A stretch of 64,000 nucleotides of DNA. It comes from an uncultured Dehalococcoidia bacterium (GTDB lineage: Bacteria; Chloroflexota; Dehalococcoidia; Lucifugimonadales; UBA3495). Below the pieces are notes generated by a model that was not told the origin of the DNA, made no database searches, and worked only from the letters and a program-made list of their open reading frames with translations. This document shows positions 1-8,991 of this stretch, piece by piece (the first letter of the stretch is position 1; each line of letters starts with the position of its first letter). Where the stretch lies: assembly GCA_958296445.1 (NCBI GenBank), contig OY282565.1, positions 785,936 through 849,935 of the forward strand, written 5' to 3'. Made by a program: the position numbers and the translations under genes.

Positions 1-3
1 ATT

Positions 4-861
4 TTACTCTTCGCTTGCTCGGTTTGCTGATTCTATAATGCGGGTCAGGGGATTGTCCATTATCTGCTGGGCGTAATCTAGGGAATTGGCTTCCAGCATC
101 TCCGGGTCGCTGGAGTCCAAGCCGTGGGATCCAAGCTTGTCGGCTATTCTCACCGCCCATCTTTTACCTTCGTGTTCTTCTTTGCGATGAAGCCTGACAG
201 CTTCCTCAATGGCTCTCTGGTACATCGAGGGGAATAGCGCCTGTAGCGAGTTTTCGTCTTGGCGTACTTGGTCTATGTGAAGTTTGTCTTCCGGATGGAT
301 CAGGATGACAATGCGTTGCCCGGACAGGTCAATTTTGTAGCTTTTTTGCCTTACGGCCTGCGACGGGGTGATTTCCACGTAGCTCTCCAGTTCTGTTGTG
401 GTGTCCGTATCGAAGCTCTTTTCCTTGCCTATGGCTAAAATTGCCCCCGACGGTACGTTGGCGCCGTGGGGCAGTAGGGTTTTTACTCCAGCTTTCCAGT
501 CGTCGTTGGAGATGTTTTCGATGCTTTGGGAGGCTACGATGAAAGGTTTTATCAGTACTTGTCCATGGTATCTCTTAGTCTCTATCCTTATGGTATGCGC
601 GTTCTTGATGGAGCGGTGGGACTCTCTCAGGTGGGTGACTATGCACTCCGTTAGAGTATGGTAGTGGGCCTGCTCTCTTTCTATCAGATCTTGTAGCACT
701 GGGCTGTTGAGCAGGTACTTTAGCGCTATGTTGATTTCTCCTGCTTGGGTTGAACGCCGGATGGCGGACGGTTCGGCCCTGAAGAAGAAATTTTCCAGGT
801 AGTCGCTTCGGGCTGGCTTGAGTGTCGGGTGGGGGAGGTCCCGCTGGTTCTGCGTCGTCAT
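4..861 (-). CDS. Hypothetical protein, last visible gene of the GHKL/DUF262 cluster
   Basis: A 285-residue soluble protein with no domain I recognise. It starts only 4 bases after the stop of the upstream GHKL ATPase gene, so the two are almost certainly co-transcribed and perhaps translationally coupled. No signal peptide or membrane segment is visible. The first two thirds look mixed alpha/beta; residues from about 205 onward form a highly charged helical region rich in Arg, Lys and Glu. Base composition is clearly less GC-rich than the backbone, as for the two upstream genes, which suggests joint acquisition. A role as sensor, adaptor or effector of the cluster is only inference. The stop lies at the window edge, so further cluster genes may follow outside. 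Confidence 0.75.
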   Translation of the reverse strand: MTTQNQRDLPHPTLKPARSDYLENFFFRAEPSAIRRSTQAGEINIALKYLLNSPVLQDLIEREQAHYHTLTECIVTHLRESHRSIKNAHTIRIETKRYHGQVLIKPFIVASQSIENISNDDWKAGVKTLLPHGANVPSGAILAIGKEKSFDTDTTTELESYVEITPSQAVRQKSYKIDLSGQRIVILIHPEDKLHIDQVRQDENSLQALFPSMYQRAIEEAVRLHRKEEHEGKRWAVRIADKLGSHGLDSSDPEMLEANSLDYAQQIMDNPLTRIIESANRASEE

Positions 862-865
862 GGCT

Positions 866-2785
866 TTACTGTCCTGCCGTCTGGAACTGGGCGATGGAGT
901 AGCTGTGGTAGGGTGCTGTCCCGGAATCCAAGGTCAGGCGCAAGGTTACGGGTGTGTCCGGCGGTGCGGTCACTTCTATAATGTTGCCATTCAGTCCCGC
1001 TTTTGTCAGCAGACTTCCTGTCTGTGTTATTCCGGCGAGCGGGATGCTTTCTTCGTATTTCTGATACTGCTCTCCGGCGGCTTTGATTCTGAACCGGATT
1101 GTCCCGGTGGGTTGTGGAGGCGTGGTAAAGGTCATAGCCAGTTCGTCTGGCCCGGTGCGGATTATCCGGGCATGGCGTATCGTATGCTCGTCTGGTTTCG
1201 GGCTAGTCCTTGGGATTTCCGGCTCATTGAAGTTTTCGTCGTTTTCATCCTCGCGCTCGCTGCTTTCTCGGTGGTCTCCTTCAGGGTCCAGTGTTCCGGG
1301 TTCGCTGTCCGGGTCTTCTATCGCACTGGTTTCGTCTACTATGTTGCTGGAGGGTTCGTGGTATTGCCTTTCCTTCCATTTGAGGTCGTGGGTTCCTTGT
1401 CTGATGTCCGGCAAGTCAGGGAACAGCTCTGCCAGTTCTTCTACGTTGCTGTTGGCTTCGGTAAGCGTGTCTTCGATGCGTTCTTTAATCAGGCGGGTGA
1501 TCTGCTCTCTCTGTGCCCGGACTTCGCGCTCCGCTGCCCTTTTGCGGTTGCTGTCGCGCAGTTGCCCATACTTGATTGCGTCATGGGCCGGAGGCTCCAT
1601 CGCTCTGATGTAGGCTTCGGTGCTCTCGTCTTGCGCTATCGTTACGGCGCACCATTCTGGCCATCCTGTGCCGCCGCTGGGGTAAAAGGGGTTTGTCGAG
1701 TGGGTTCGCTCGTCGGTGATCAGCATTCCGCGGCGGTTGATGTGTGCAGTCCGTCGGGGTGCTCCTTTGGCTGTGCTGATCCAGACCTGTAGCTGGCCCA
1801 TTTGGTCCAGGCGTCCCGACGGCTGGGTCAGGACGGGGTCATTGTCGGTGATGGCTTGCCAGTAGTGGCGTGTCGGCCTGTCCGGGGGAAGGTTGTCCAG
1901 TTCTATGGGGAGGGAATTATAGTCTATTACTCGGGGTAGGGCGTATGGGTTTTCCTTGATTACGACTGCGAGCCTGCGGGTGTGAATGGCGTGGAAGAAT
2001 TGCGTAACTACTGCTTGGGCGGTCTCTGCTGCCCAGTTCGGGTAGATGTCCTTGTCGAATCCGACTATGAAAATTCCTGTTCCCTTTTGCTCCAGTCTTA
2101 GGGGTTGTGGGATGTCCGTCCCTTGCACCGGCTGGTTCGGTGTCTCTGAGTGGATTGCCCAGAATCCCGTCTGTTGCAACCGCTCCTCTGGTTGCTCCGG
2201 GTTGTTGTGAGTTACCAGTTGCGAACGTCCTGCGAGGTGTTCGACCCGTCCTTTCTTGGCGGTGCTGACGTAGCGTGTGCTGTAAAGAACGGTGTTGCAC
2301 TCTGAGAGGTTGAATGGGGCGTTTTTGCCGAATCCATATGAGCCGCCTTTGGTCCGGCCTTCGGCGTTGGTCGGTGTTCCTTCGCGGAATATCAGGTTTC
2401 GCCAGTTTATTCCCTGTAGGCCGGTGGTTCCGCTGTCGGTTATGGCCAGGCATGGAATGACTGGCTGGCTTACGGTTTTTATCATCCGCTGGTAGTGCCT
2501 TACGGCTTCCGTGTCCTTGTCTTTCGTTACTTCCAGTAGGGATGATTCTATGTGCCTTTTTAGCTGGGGCATTCCGGCGTCTTCTGGTTGCAGCTCTATC
2601 AGCCGGAATTTCACTTCGATGGTGTCTATCCCGGGATCTGGATGGTCTACTGAGTTTTGTAGGACTTCCCGGACTGTCTGGGTTACTGCTTCGTTGGTGA
2701 AGTGGTGCTGGCCGGCGCTGTTTCCTTGCTCGGCTCCTCCGCCTGTGGGAGCAAAGTGCCAGCTGGGGCTGGATGCTATGGTCAT
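866..2785 (-). CDS. GHKL (Hsp90/MORC-like) ATPase
   Basis: A 639-residue protein with the Bergerat ATP-binding fold. The N box is visible at residues 39-47 (REVLQNSVD, with Glu40 and Asn44), the G1 box at 117-122 (DSGTTG), and the glycine-rich lid/G2 box at 148-154 (GSYGFGK). A second domain follows (about 180-400) with an Arg-Arg-Gly-Met stretch near 350, placed like the S5/transducer domain of GHKL enzymes. After a coiled region and an acidic linker (about 470-540) comes a C-terminal beta-rich domain. The family uses ATP-driven dimer closure; here it could clamp DNA or remodel a partner. It sits 77 bases downstream of the DUF262 nuclease gene and 4 bases upstream of the 285-aa gene. Fold confidence is high, function unknown. 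Confidence 0.8.
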   Translation of the reverse strand: MTIASSPSWHFAPTGGGAEQGNSAGQHHFTNEAVTQTVREVLQNSVDHPDPGIDTIEVKFRLIELQPEDAGMPQLKRHIESSLLEVTKDKDTEAVRHYQRMIKTVSQPVIPCLAITDSGTTGLQGINWRNLIFREGTPTNAEGRTKGGSYGFGKNAPFNLSECNTVLYSTRYVSTAKKGRVEHLAGRSQLVTHNNPEQPEERLQQTGFWAIHSETPNQPVQGTDIPQPLRLEQKGTGIFIVGFDKDIYPNWAAETAQAVVTQFFHAIHTRRLAVVIKENPYALPRVIDYNSLPIELDNLPPDRPTRHYWQAITDNDPVLTQPSGRLDQMGQLQVWISTAKGAPRRTAHINRRGMLITDERTHSTNPFYPSGGTGWPEWCAVTIAQDESTEAYIRAMEPPAHDAIKYGQLRDSNRKRAAEREVRAQREQITRLIKERIEDTLTEANSNVEELAELFPDLPDIRQGTHDLKWKERQYHEPSSNIVDETSAIEDPDSEPGTLDPEGDHRESSEREDENDENFNEPEIPRTSPKPDEHTIRHARIIRTGPDELAMTFTTPPQPTGTIRFRIKAAGEQYQKYEESIPLAGITQTGSLLTKAGLNGNIIEVTAPPDTPVTLRLTLDSGTAPYHSYSIAQFQTAGQ

Positions 2786-2862
2786 GGTTTCCTCTGATAG
2801 GTGATTGTCTTTCTGTTTTTGGTGCGTCTTGGGAAGTATGGTGTGATGGGGGCTTCCGCAGT

Positions 2863-4542
2863 TTACCGGATCATCTTGGGGCCTATCGCTCCGGCAATCA
2901 GTTCCTTCAGACGTTTAGTCCTCTCTTCGTGGAACGCCTTGAAGTCATTTTCCCTGAGTTCTTTGGCTGGTATCAGGTGCGACTCCAGTATTTTGTCCAT
3001 TTGGGTGTCGCTGATATTGCCAGCTCTTTTCTGTAGTTCCTTTAGGTAGCTGGAAGGGGCCTTACCCCCAATGATCCGATTGGTCTCGGCGTCGATTAGG
3101 GTCAGGTTCGCTACGGACTCTGTCTGTCCTTTATCTATGTTGTTATCCTTGCACCATTTTTTGGGGAATATGTGGTGCATTTCGATGGTGTTCTCTGCCA
3201 TCATTCTGATACGTGTTCCTTTTATCCAGTCGAGAGGATCGTTCTTCCTTTTTATCAGGGATTGTATGGCGATGGTTAGGCTTTTCTGCCTCTCTGAGCG
3301 TAGTCTGTCTGCGTTGAACGGGCGTTCAGCATAGATGGGGGGCCGGTTTAAAGGCCCTTGGGTTAGCTGAAGGGTAAGCTCTAGGAAATCGCGGGGCATT
3401 TGCTCGTCGGCTGCTCTGCCGCCGTATGATTCGTTCAGAAGTGTGATCCAGTACCACTGCTCGATGGTTTTCCGGGCTTGGATGGTGTCGGTTTGCTTTT
3501 TGCTGCATTGGGCATAGACGGCTGCCATTACAATTGCTTGGGGTATGTGGACAAGCTCTCCCGTCTTGTTGATGCCAAGTTCTCGCAGCAGTTTTGCTGT
3601 GCTTAGGAATCCCTTTGTTATATCTTGACTGTACTGTTCGTATTCTGTACGATTCAGTTTCAGCATATCCTTGCGCCGGGTGCTTGGCTGTTTTGTGTTC
3701 GTTGTCAGCAGTGTGATGGCTTTGATGTAATGGGTCTCGTCTATTTTTTTCAATACTGTTTCTGCTGATAGAGCTTTTTTCTGCCGGTTCCAATCTTCTC
3801 TCAGGTTGAGTCCTTCGCGTGTCATTTTTGCTGTGATGATGTCGAAGGCGTTCAGCCTGGTGCCTCGGTCGTTTGTCTTTTCGAAGGTGATGGCTATAAC
3901 TTCCAGCTCTATACTGGACATTCGCGCTTCTGGTATTTGATACCTCTCGAAGTTGCGTATGACCGAGTCCTCAAACTGGTAGAACAGTTGTCTTTTTGAC
4001 TCACTTTGCCCGTGGTATTCCAAGTATCCGTCACGCCAAGGCCGTTGGTTAAACATCATTTGCGCCGGGAAAATTTCGTCTTGATATTGCTCCTCAGGTT
4101 TGCTGTACTTTGGTTGATTAGCATTTTCTGAGATGACGCATTCCTCCCGGTCTGTTTCCTCGATGCACTTCTTAATGTCGAAGTAGTAGTGCCGTTGAGC
4201 ATCGTTATTCTTGGATTTCGTTGTCACTGGTTGGCCAGACTGGCACGCTTGGAACAGGGCTGTTAGTCTCTGTTGACCATCCAGCACTAAAGTTCTGGGG
4301 GATGAAGTTTCTGTCAGGTTAGTGCCTGCGAAGGGCCGGTGGTTGAGTTGGTCGTCGGCTTCTATCGTGAGTAGGGTTCCAATGGGTATCCCCATCGAAA
4401 CGCTGGCTAGCAGGCTTTTGATCTGGGCGTCTTTCCATATCCAGTCGCGTTGGAAGTCAGGTAGTTGCACTCTGCCGGTCCCGATTTCGCCTAGAACGTT
4501 GTCGAGGTTTAGCTTGTTGGTTTCGATACGATTGATGGTCAT
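2863..4542 (-). CDS. DUF262/DUF1524 (GmrSD/SspE-like) nuclease
   Basis: A 559-residue protein. The N-terminal DUF262 domain shows the Arg/Trp motif near 32-36, the small-helix motif SMGIPIGTLL (49-58) and the signature DGQQRLT (88-94). The C-terminal DUF1524 HNH-type domain is intact, with MHHIFPKKW followed by SVANLTLI and SSYL (about residues 455-500). This architecture is that of GmrSD type IV modification-dependent endonucleases and of SspE, which uses DUF262 for nucleotide binding and modification sensing and the HNH domain for DNA nicking. No dnd or ssp genes are visible, so the modification sensed is unknown. It is the first gene of a three-gene minus-strand cluster and has a GAGAGG sequence about 10 bases upstream of its ATG. 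Confidence 0.85.
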   Translation of the reverse strand: MTINRIETNKLNLDNVLGEIGTGRVQLPDFQRDWIWKDAQIKSLLASVSMGIPIGTLLTIEADDQLNHRPFAGTNLTETSSPRTLVLDGQQRLTALFQACQSGQPVTTKSKNNDAQRHYYFDIKKCIEETDREECVISENANQPKYSKPEEQYQDEIFPAQMMFNQRPWRDGYLEYHGQSESKRQLFYQFEDSVIRNFERYQIPEARMSSIELEVIAITFEKTNDRGTRLNAFDIITAKMTREGLNLREDWNRQKKALSAETVLKKIDETHYIKAITLLTTNTKQPSTRRKDMLKLNRTEYEQYSQDITKGFLSTAKLLRELGINKTGELVHIPQAIVMAAVYAQCSKKQTDTIQARKTIEQWYWITLLNESYGGRAADEQMPRDFLELTLQLTQGPLNRPPIYAERPFNADRLRSERQKSLTIAIQSLIKRKNDPLDWIKGTRIRMMAENTIEMHHIFPKKWCKDNNIDKGQTESVANLTLIDAETNRIIGGKAPSSYLKELQKRAGNISDTQMDKILESHLIPAKELRENDFKAFHEERTKRLKELIAGAIGPKMIR

Positions 4543-4711
4543 GGGTGAGTGCCTCTCTTTTTGCCTTTGGCTGGATGCAGTCTGAATTTGGCCTTCTCGA
4601 GCTATTGCGAAGTTATGATAGCACTCTTGTCAACCGGTGCGGCTACATCTGGCCCGCCTTGCCTGAAGCTGATTCGTATGTTTGTTCTATTGCGCCAGTT
4701 TGTCTTGCTGG

Positions 4712-5426
4712 TCATAGATTTTGGCGTCCAGTGTGGATGGACAGCATCCGGTTCAACAGGGTCTGGGTGAGCTCCTCGGCTTTGGTGGGGGCATTACCTC
4801 GGACATCTGGGTCATGGCGTCGCCGTAGGCGTCTTTGTAGTCTCGGAAGCGCACTTCGGTTACGGGCTGTACGTTGAAGCTGTCGCGGAATGCCCGCCGC
4901 GGGACGACGCCGTTGGCGATGGCGTTGCCCGCCTGATCCAGGCAATCCAGAGCGGTGCGGTTGACGCCGTTGCGGTTGGCGGTGACGCGGATGATGTCTT
5001 GCAGCCGGTAGCGGTTGCCGGGAACGGGGTCGCCGGTTACGAACTGGACGCCGCCGCCGGGCAGGGTGAAGACCAGCAGTGGGTAGCGCAGGTCTCCGGC
5101 GTAACGCTGCACGATGGCGTTGGCGGCCTGCACTTGGGCGGTAGTGACGTAGTTGCGCTGGCTGCTGGCCTGGCCTGCCGACAGGTCGAAGTGGACGGCC
5201 AGGTAGTCGGGGCCGAAGTCGTTGGGCAGGGCGCCGACACGGTGGCTGTGCTAGGCAGTTGCGGGTGGTCAACGACGATGATGGCGTTGTCAACTGGGGT
5301 GAAGCCCAGGACGCGGGCAGCGATTTGGCGCAGAGCGGCGGGGTGTTCCGCGCCGGGCTGGCGGGCCATCTCGTCTAGGTAGGATTGGACTAGTTTGCGG
5401 CGGTCTTCCAGGGTGTTTGCGGTCAT
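4712..5426 (-). pseudogene. Frameshifted N-terminal remnant of a type IIG restriction-modification gene
   Basis: One protein-like sequence can be read across three frames. Frame one starts at ATG 5426 with a GAGG ribosome site and runs to about 5250; a shift there leads into a second frame (DFGPDYLAVHFDLS, then LLVFTLPGGGVQF and NRTALDCLDQAG); a second shift near 4795 leads to AEELTQTLLNRML, and the frame stops at 4712. These stretches resemble the N-terminal part of Eco57I-like class I methyltransferase/nuclease fusions, in which RTALD and FNVQPVTEVRFRDYK-like segments precede the methylase domain. The methylase motifs (GxGxF, NPPY) are absent, so the gene is truncated as well as frameshifted. 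It lies between the DUF262 cluster and a transposase, which fits decay by rearrangement. Confidence 0.65.
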
Positions 5427-5609
5427 TGCGGCCTCGATGGGGGGTGGTTGTGGCGGTTATGCCGGAAGGCATCCGGTGTACGGCATCGCTTTGCTGGACG
5501 GGCGGGATTATATGGCAATGGGCGTATGTCGGCTAGTCTTAGTGGGAGTTGAAGAGGAAAGATGGTTGCCAACGGCCTGCTGGCCGCCAACCTGCTGTGG
5601 GTAGTGGGA

Positions 5610-7052
5610 TCACTCCTGCGCCTGGCCGGGTCCTGCTGCTGATGAGGCCCGGGGCAGCCTTATGTCCATCTGTCTCAAATTAGGGTAGTCCCCGGCCCTC
5701 AGCCGCCCCAACGCTGTCAGCAGATAGGCCAGCACCGACATCGTAGCGTGCAGTCTCACCCTTTCCCGCCCCAGGAACTGGTGCCGGTCTAGCAGCCGGG
5801 AATGCTTGGCGCTGGCAAAGTACCGCTCGATGGAAGTCCGTTTCTTGAACAGCCTCTTCCACTCCGCGCTGGCCCGGTGCACTGTTCCCATTATCCGCAG
5901 CAGTTTTCCTTCGGGCTTCTCCGCATACTCGAAGTCGCAGTAGCGGCTCCAGTCAGTCCGGCCTTTCAGATGACATCCACCATCCGGGCAACGGAACCGG
6001 TGCTTCCCGTCCGGGGAAGTCTCCAAGAAATCCATGCTCTGGCCCCCGAAGCAGACGGGCAGGCCCTTCTCGTCATACAACCCCCCGTACAGCCGCTTTC
6101 CCGTCTTCTTGTCTTTCTGCGGCCTGGGAACCGCTATAACCGGCGTGATGCCCAAGTCCGTTATGTGCTGGAAGTTATACCCCGCATGATACCCCTTGTC
6201 GGCAGTCAGATAGCGGGGTTTGAGCCAGGGGTGAAGTTTGAGGGCAGCATCCAGATCCGCCCGGAGCCTGGGGCCTTCGTTACGTCTGGCTGGGCGCACG
6301 TTGATATACAGGGGCAGGCCGTAGTGGGCGTCGCTGATGACGTCGGCGTCGTAACCGAAGAATATTTCCTTATTGTCGGCCCCGGCTTGGGGGCTTTTGT
6401 TCTTGGCCGTGCGGTATCCCGGAGCAGCATCGCGATCCGTGGGAGGATTACGGCGGCGGTTGGCATAGGCCGGGATGTCGGTGGCGTCTACCGCCAGGAC
6501 TTCGCCCAAGGCGGGGGCATCGGCGGGGATTACACCGGATTTCCGCAACTCTTCTATTTCAACGGCGCACTCCTCGACTACTGCCGCGATGATCGGAGTC
6601 AGCTCATCCTGATTTGGAGCGAGCCGGTGGTTCTTGAACCGGCTGAAGGCAACCTCCGAGGGTGCGCGGCTCAGGCCGCACAGCTTCAGCAGGCGCGGGT
6701 CATTGCGAACCCGTTCGAGGAACCGGTTAGCGTAGCGCTCGTTAAGCAGATACCTCAGGACCTGGAGCCGCAACATCTGCCGCGCCGGATACCCGGGATT
6801 GCCGCCTGTTTTGTGCGAACTGTCCAGCTTTGCAGCCAGCTCTCTGGAGCAGGCCGAGAAACAGTCCAGAACGTCTTTCAGGAGTCGATAGCCGCTGTTA
6901 GAGACTTGCGCGGCAAGCCCGGGTAAATTACTATTCCGGCGCGCCACTGGGAAGCGTCCCTTCCGGGTGGGTGCAGGAGCCGCCGGAGTTCGCACCTCTG
7001 GCGGCTCCCCTTTAGACAGCACAAATGTACTATCTTTCGCGGCGAATTGCAA
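5610..7052 (-). CDS. DDE transposase (IS1182/IS5-like), apparently intact
   Basis: A 480-residue transposase. An N-terminal segment (YLLNERYANRFLERV and LCGL) resembles the IS1182/IS5-type N-terminal transposase domain. The DDE catalytic triad can be placed: AVDATDIPAYAN (first Asp), YLTADKGYHAGYN (second Asp) and KKRTSIERYFASAK (Glu), with the usual spacing, plus a Cys-rich insert (RCPDGGC...SRYCDF) between the second Asp and the Glu. No frameshift is seen. I could not find convincing terminal inverted repeats or a target duplication in the flanks (5430-5609 and 7053-7150), so element ends are not given. It lies upstream of a decayed restriction-modification remnant, which supports local rearrangement. 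The exact IS family is uncertain. Confidence 0.85.
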   Translation of the reverse strand: MQFAAKDSTFVLSKGEPPEVRTPAAPAPTRKGRFPVARRNSNLPGLAAQVSNSGYRLLKDVLDCFSACSRELAAKLDSSHKTGGNPGYPARQMLRLQVLRYLLNERYANRFLERVRNDPRLLKLCGLSRAPSEVAFSRFKNHRLAPNQDELTPIIAAVVEECAVEIEELRKSGVIPADAPALGEVLAVDATDIPAYANRRRNPPTDRDAAPGYRTAKNKSPQAGADNKEIFFGYDADVISDAHYGLPLYINVRPARRNEGPRLRADLDAALKLHPWLKPRYLTADKGYHAGYNFQHITDLGITPVIAVPRPQKDKKTGKRLYGGLYDEKGLPVCFGGQSMDFLETSPDGKHRFRCPDGGCHLKGRTDWSRYCDFEYAEKPEGKLLRIMGTVHRASAEWKRLFKKRTSIERYFASAKHSRLLDRHQFLGRERVRLHATMSVLAYLLTALGRLRAGDYPNLRQMDIRLPRASSAAGPGQAQE

Positions 7053-7567
7053 CTGCCAAGTGTCAGTCGAGGAGCGGGGATTTCTATTTTTCCGGCGATG
7101 ATTCTTTTGAGTTAAGGTTTGAGACGTAGGAATTTCAGGTATCCGGAATGATTGGGCTTACCGGGGGCCGGGATTGTCCGGTGCGGTCTTGAGGGGGCGG
7201 ATACCTGAAGCGGTGCCTGTGGACGTTGCTTGTAGTGGTAAACCGGAGCGGTTCAAGGCCGGGGCGGTGGTTCCTGCCTGGTAGCATCTGCATTTTACCG
7301 CTGCCGGATGCTCATATTCAAATAGCGGCAGCGTTCGGAAGGATGCCGGTTCCGGCGCAGTTTGCGCGTGGCCATGCCATTCCTGCTCAGAGCTGGCATT
7401 TATGCTACGATTTTCGCAAACCTGCTCTGTATACGAAATCAGGCAGCCCGGCGGCTGGATTCGTCTAGGCTAAGAGTAGCGGAATTTCCTCATCCGTCCG
7501 CCCGCGCCTTGCCAAACCGCGCCGCCCCGCCTAAGATTAGTCCGGTAGGCCCCGGTGTGCCAGCATA
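7053..7567. other. Intergenic stretch without a recognisable gene
   Basis: About 515 bases between the transposase and the hydrolase gene. Short open frames here show no family resemblance. The part next to the transposase may belong to the mobile element. No clear terminator, repeat or RNA was identified. Confidence 0.4.
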
Positions 7568-7585
7568 TTGCGGGGGGTGAGTGCC

Positions 7586-8224
7586 TTGCGACAGAGCGCC
7601 GTTTCTTTTCAGACTGCCGGTCTCAGCTTTGAGGGCGTGATTGCCCAGCCCGACGCCACGGGCGGGCCGTGGCCCGGCGTGGTTATCTGCCACCCCCACC
7701 CGCTGCACGGCGGCTCGATGCACAACAACGTAGTGCTGGCCCTGGCCCTAGGGCTGGCTGAGGAAGGCTTTGTCACCCTGCGCTTCAACTTCCGGGGCGT
7801 GGGCGATAGTCAGGGCGAGCATGGACAGGGCGAAACGGAATATCAGGAAGCGCTGGGCGCCCTGGATCTAATCAAAGCCTGGCCCGACACCCGGGGCAAG
7901 ACCGGGCTGGTGGGCTACTCTTTCGGTTCGGGCGTCATCCTGCGCCACGATGCGCTGCACAAAGAGGCCGACGCGGTGGCCCTAGTTTCCCCGGCGTTGC
8001 GCTACGTCAGCGGCAGCCCGCTCAAGACCCGCAAGCTGCCCGCGCTGGTCGTCGCCGGAGACCGCGACCGGATGGTGGAGCCCGACCGGCTGGCCGACGA
8101 ACTGAAAACCTTTGACCGGGAGCCGGAAAGCCGCATTTTCGAGGGCGTTGACCATTTCTGGTACGGACACGAGGGCAGGCTGGTGCCGGAAGTGGCCCGG
8201 TTTTTCGTCGAGCAACTGAAGTAG
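7586..8224 (+). CDS. Alpha/beta hydrolase
   Basis: A single-domain alpha/beta hydrolase of about 212 residues, similar to cytosolic esterase/dienelactone-hydrolase-like proteins. It has the N-terminal HPHPLHGGSMHNN oxyanion-type segment, the FRGVGDSQG turn, the nucleophile elbow GYSFGS (Ser), an acidic residue in AGDRDRMV, and the catalytic His in GVDHFW. There is no signal peptide, so it is cytosolic. A TTG at 7586 is preceded at a good distance by GGGGGTGAG and is my preferred start; an upstream TTG at 7568 is in frame. The gene runs into lspA with a 14-base gap, so the three genes to 9916 probably form one operon. The substrate cannot be told. Confidence 0.8.
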   Translation: MRQSAVSFQTAGLSFEGVIAQPDATGGPWPGVVICHPHPLHGGSMHNNVVLALALGLAEEGFVTLRFNFRGVGDSQGEHGQGETEYQEALGALDLIKAWPDTRGKTGLVGYSFGSGVILRHDALHKEADAVALVSPALRYVSGSPLKTRKLPALVVAGDRDRMVEPDRLADELKTFDREPESRIFEGVDHFWYGHEGRLVPEVARFFVEQLK

Positions 8225-8238
8225 CGGCGCATAATTAC

Positions 8239-8991
8239 GTGGACACTCGCTCCGGCACATCCCGGCAAGGAGAGGCCGCCCCTTTGACCGGCTCAGGGCA
8301 ACCCGTCCCGCGCCCGCCCATCTACCGGGACTTTATCCTGATTCAGCTTGCCGTCCTGGTTTTCTTTGTTGACCAGTTCTCCAAATATCTGGTGCGGGAG
8401 TTCCTGCGCCTGTACCAGTCCTTTCCCGCCGACGGCTTTTTTCGCATCACCCACACCTTCAACACCGGCAGCATTTTCGGGATTTTCCAAGGCCAGAACA
8501 CGGCCTTTATTCTGGTTTCCTTTGTTGGCGTGGCCGTGCTGGTGTTGCTCTACCGCAGCCAGCGGTTCCCCACCGGGCTGCTGCGAATCAGCCTCGGCTT
8601 GCAGTTGGGCGGGGCCTTCGGCAATCTGCTGGACCGGGTGCGGCTGGGCCACGTTACCGACTGGGTGGACATCGGCCCCTGGCCTATATTCAACGTAGCC
8701 GACGCCTGCATCGTCACCGGCCTAGTGATTCTGGCCTGGCTGTTCATAATGTCGGAACGCGCCTCGCCCGCCCAACCCCCAATACCCGGCGACGCCCAAC
8801 CCCCGTTTCCCCCGAGCCTGCCGCAGGACGCTCCCGACTACTGCCCGATCTGCGACGGCGAGATGCGCCCCCTCCCGCCCCGCGGCGGACAGAGCGGCGG
8901 CTGGCGCTGCACCGCCTGCGGCGTCCGCGAGCGGGTGCTGCCCGCCACCGGGGCAGAGCCGAAACCCCCGCCCCCGGATGGGGATGGCTAG
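8239..8991 (+). CDS. lspA: Lipoprotein signal peptidase with C-terminal zinc ribbon
   Basis: Prolipoprotein signal peptidase II, an inner-membrane aspartyl protease that removes signal peptides from diacylglyceryl-modified lipoproteins. Family motifs are present: FVDQFSKY near residue 43, the NTGSIFG segment (75-81), GNLLDR (128-133), HVTDWVD with a catalytic Asp near 141, and FNVADA with the second Asp near 155; four membrane helices fit. A GTG start at 8239 fits the spacing. Unusually, about 80 residues follow the last helix: a Pro-rich linker and a CPIC...CTAC zinc ribbon (Cys 202, 205, 224, 227). Its end overlaps the next gene by 14 bases. Many lipoproteins encoded nearby (10.1-12.7 kb, 20-22.6 kb) are likely substrates. 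Confidence 0.93.
   Translation: MDTRSGTSRQGEAAPLTGSGQPVPRPPIYRDFILIQLAVLVFFVDQFSKYLVREFLRLYQSFPADGFFRITHTFNTGSIFGIFQGQNTAFILVSFVGVAVLVLLYRSQRFPTGLLRISLGLQLGGAFGNLLDRVRLGHVTDWVDIGPWPIFNVADACIVTGLVILAWLFIMSERASPAQPPIPGDAQPPFPPSLPQDAPDYCPICDGEMRPLPPRGGQSGGWRCTACGVRERVLPATGAEPKPPPPDGDG

Noticed and set aside
818-1792. Long plus-strand open frame of 324 codons opposite the GHKL ATPase gene
   Set aside because: The minus-strand frame carries complete GHKL motifs; the plus-strand translation is Cys/Phe/Val-rich without any family motif, as expected for an antisense shadow.
5802-6926. Plus-strand open frame of 374 codons
   Set aside because: It is antisense to the transposase gene, whose DDE motifs are intact.
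5540-7150. Terminal inverted repeats of the insertion sequence
   Set aside because: I compared both flanks and found no convincing match, so only the transposase gene is annotated.
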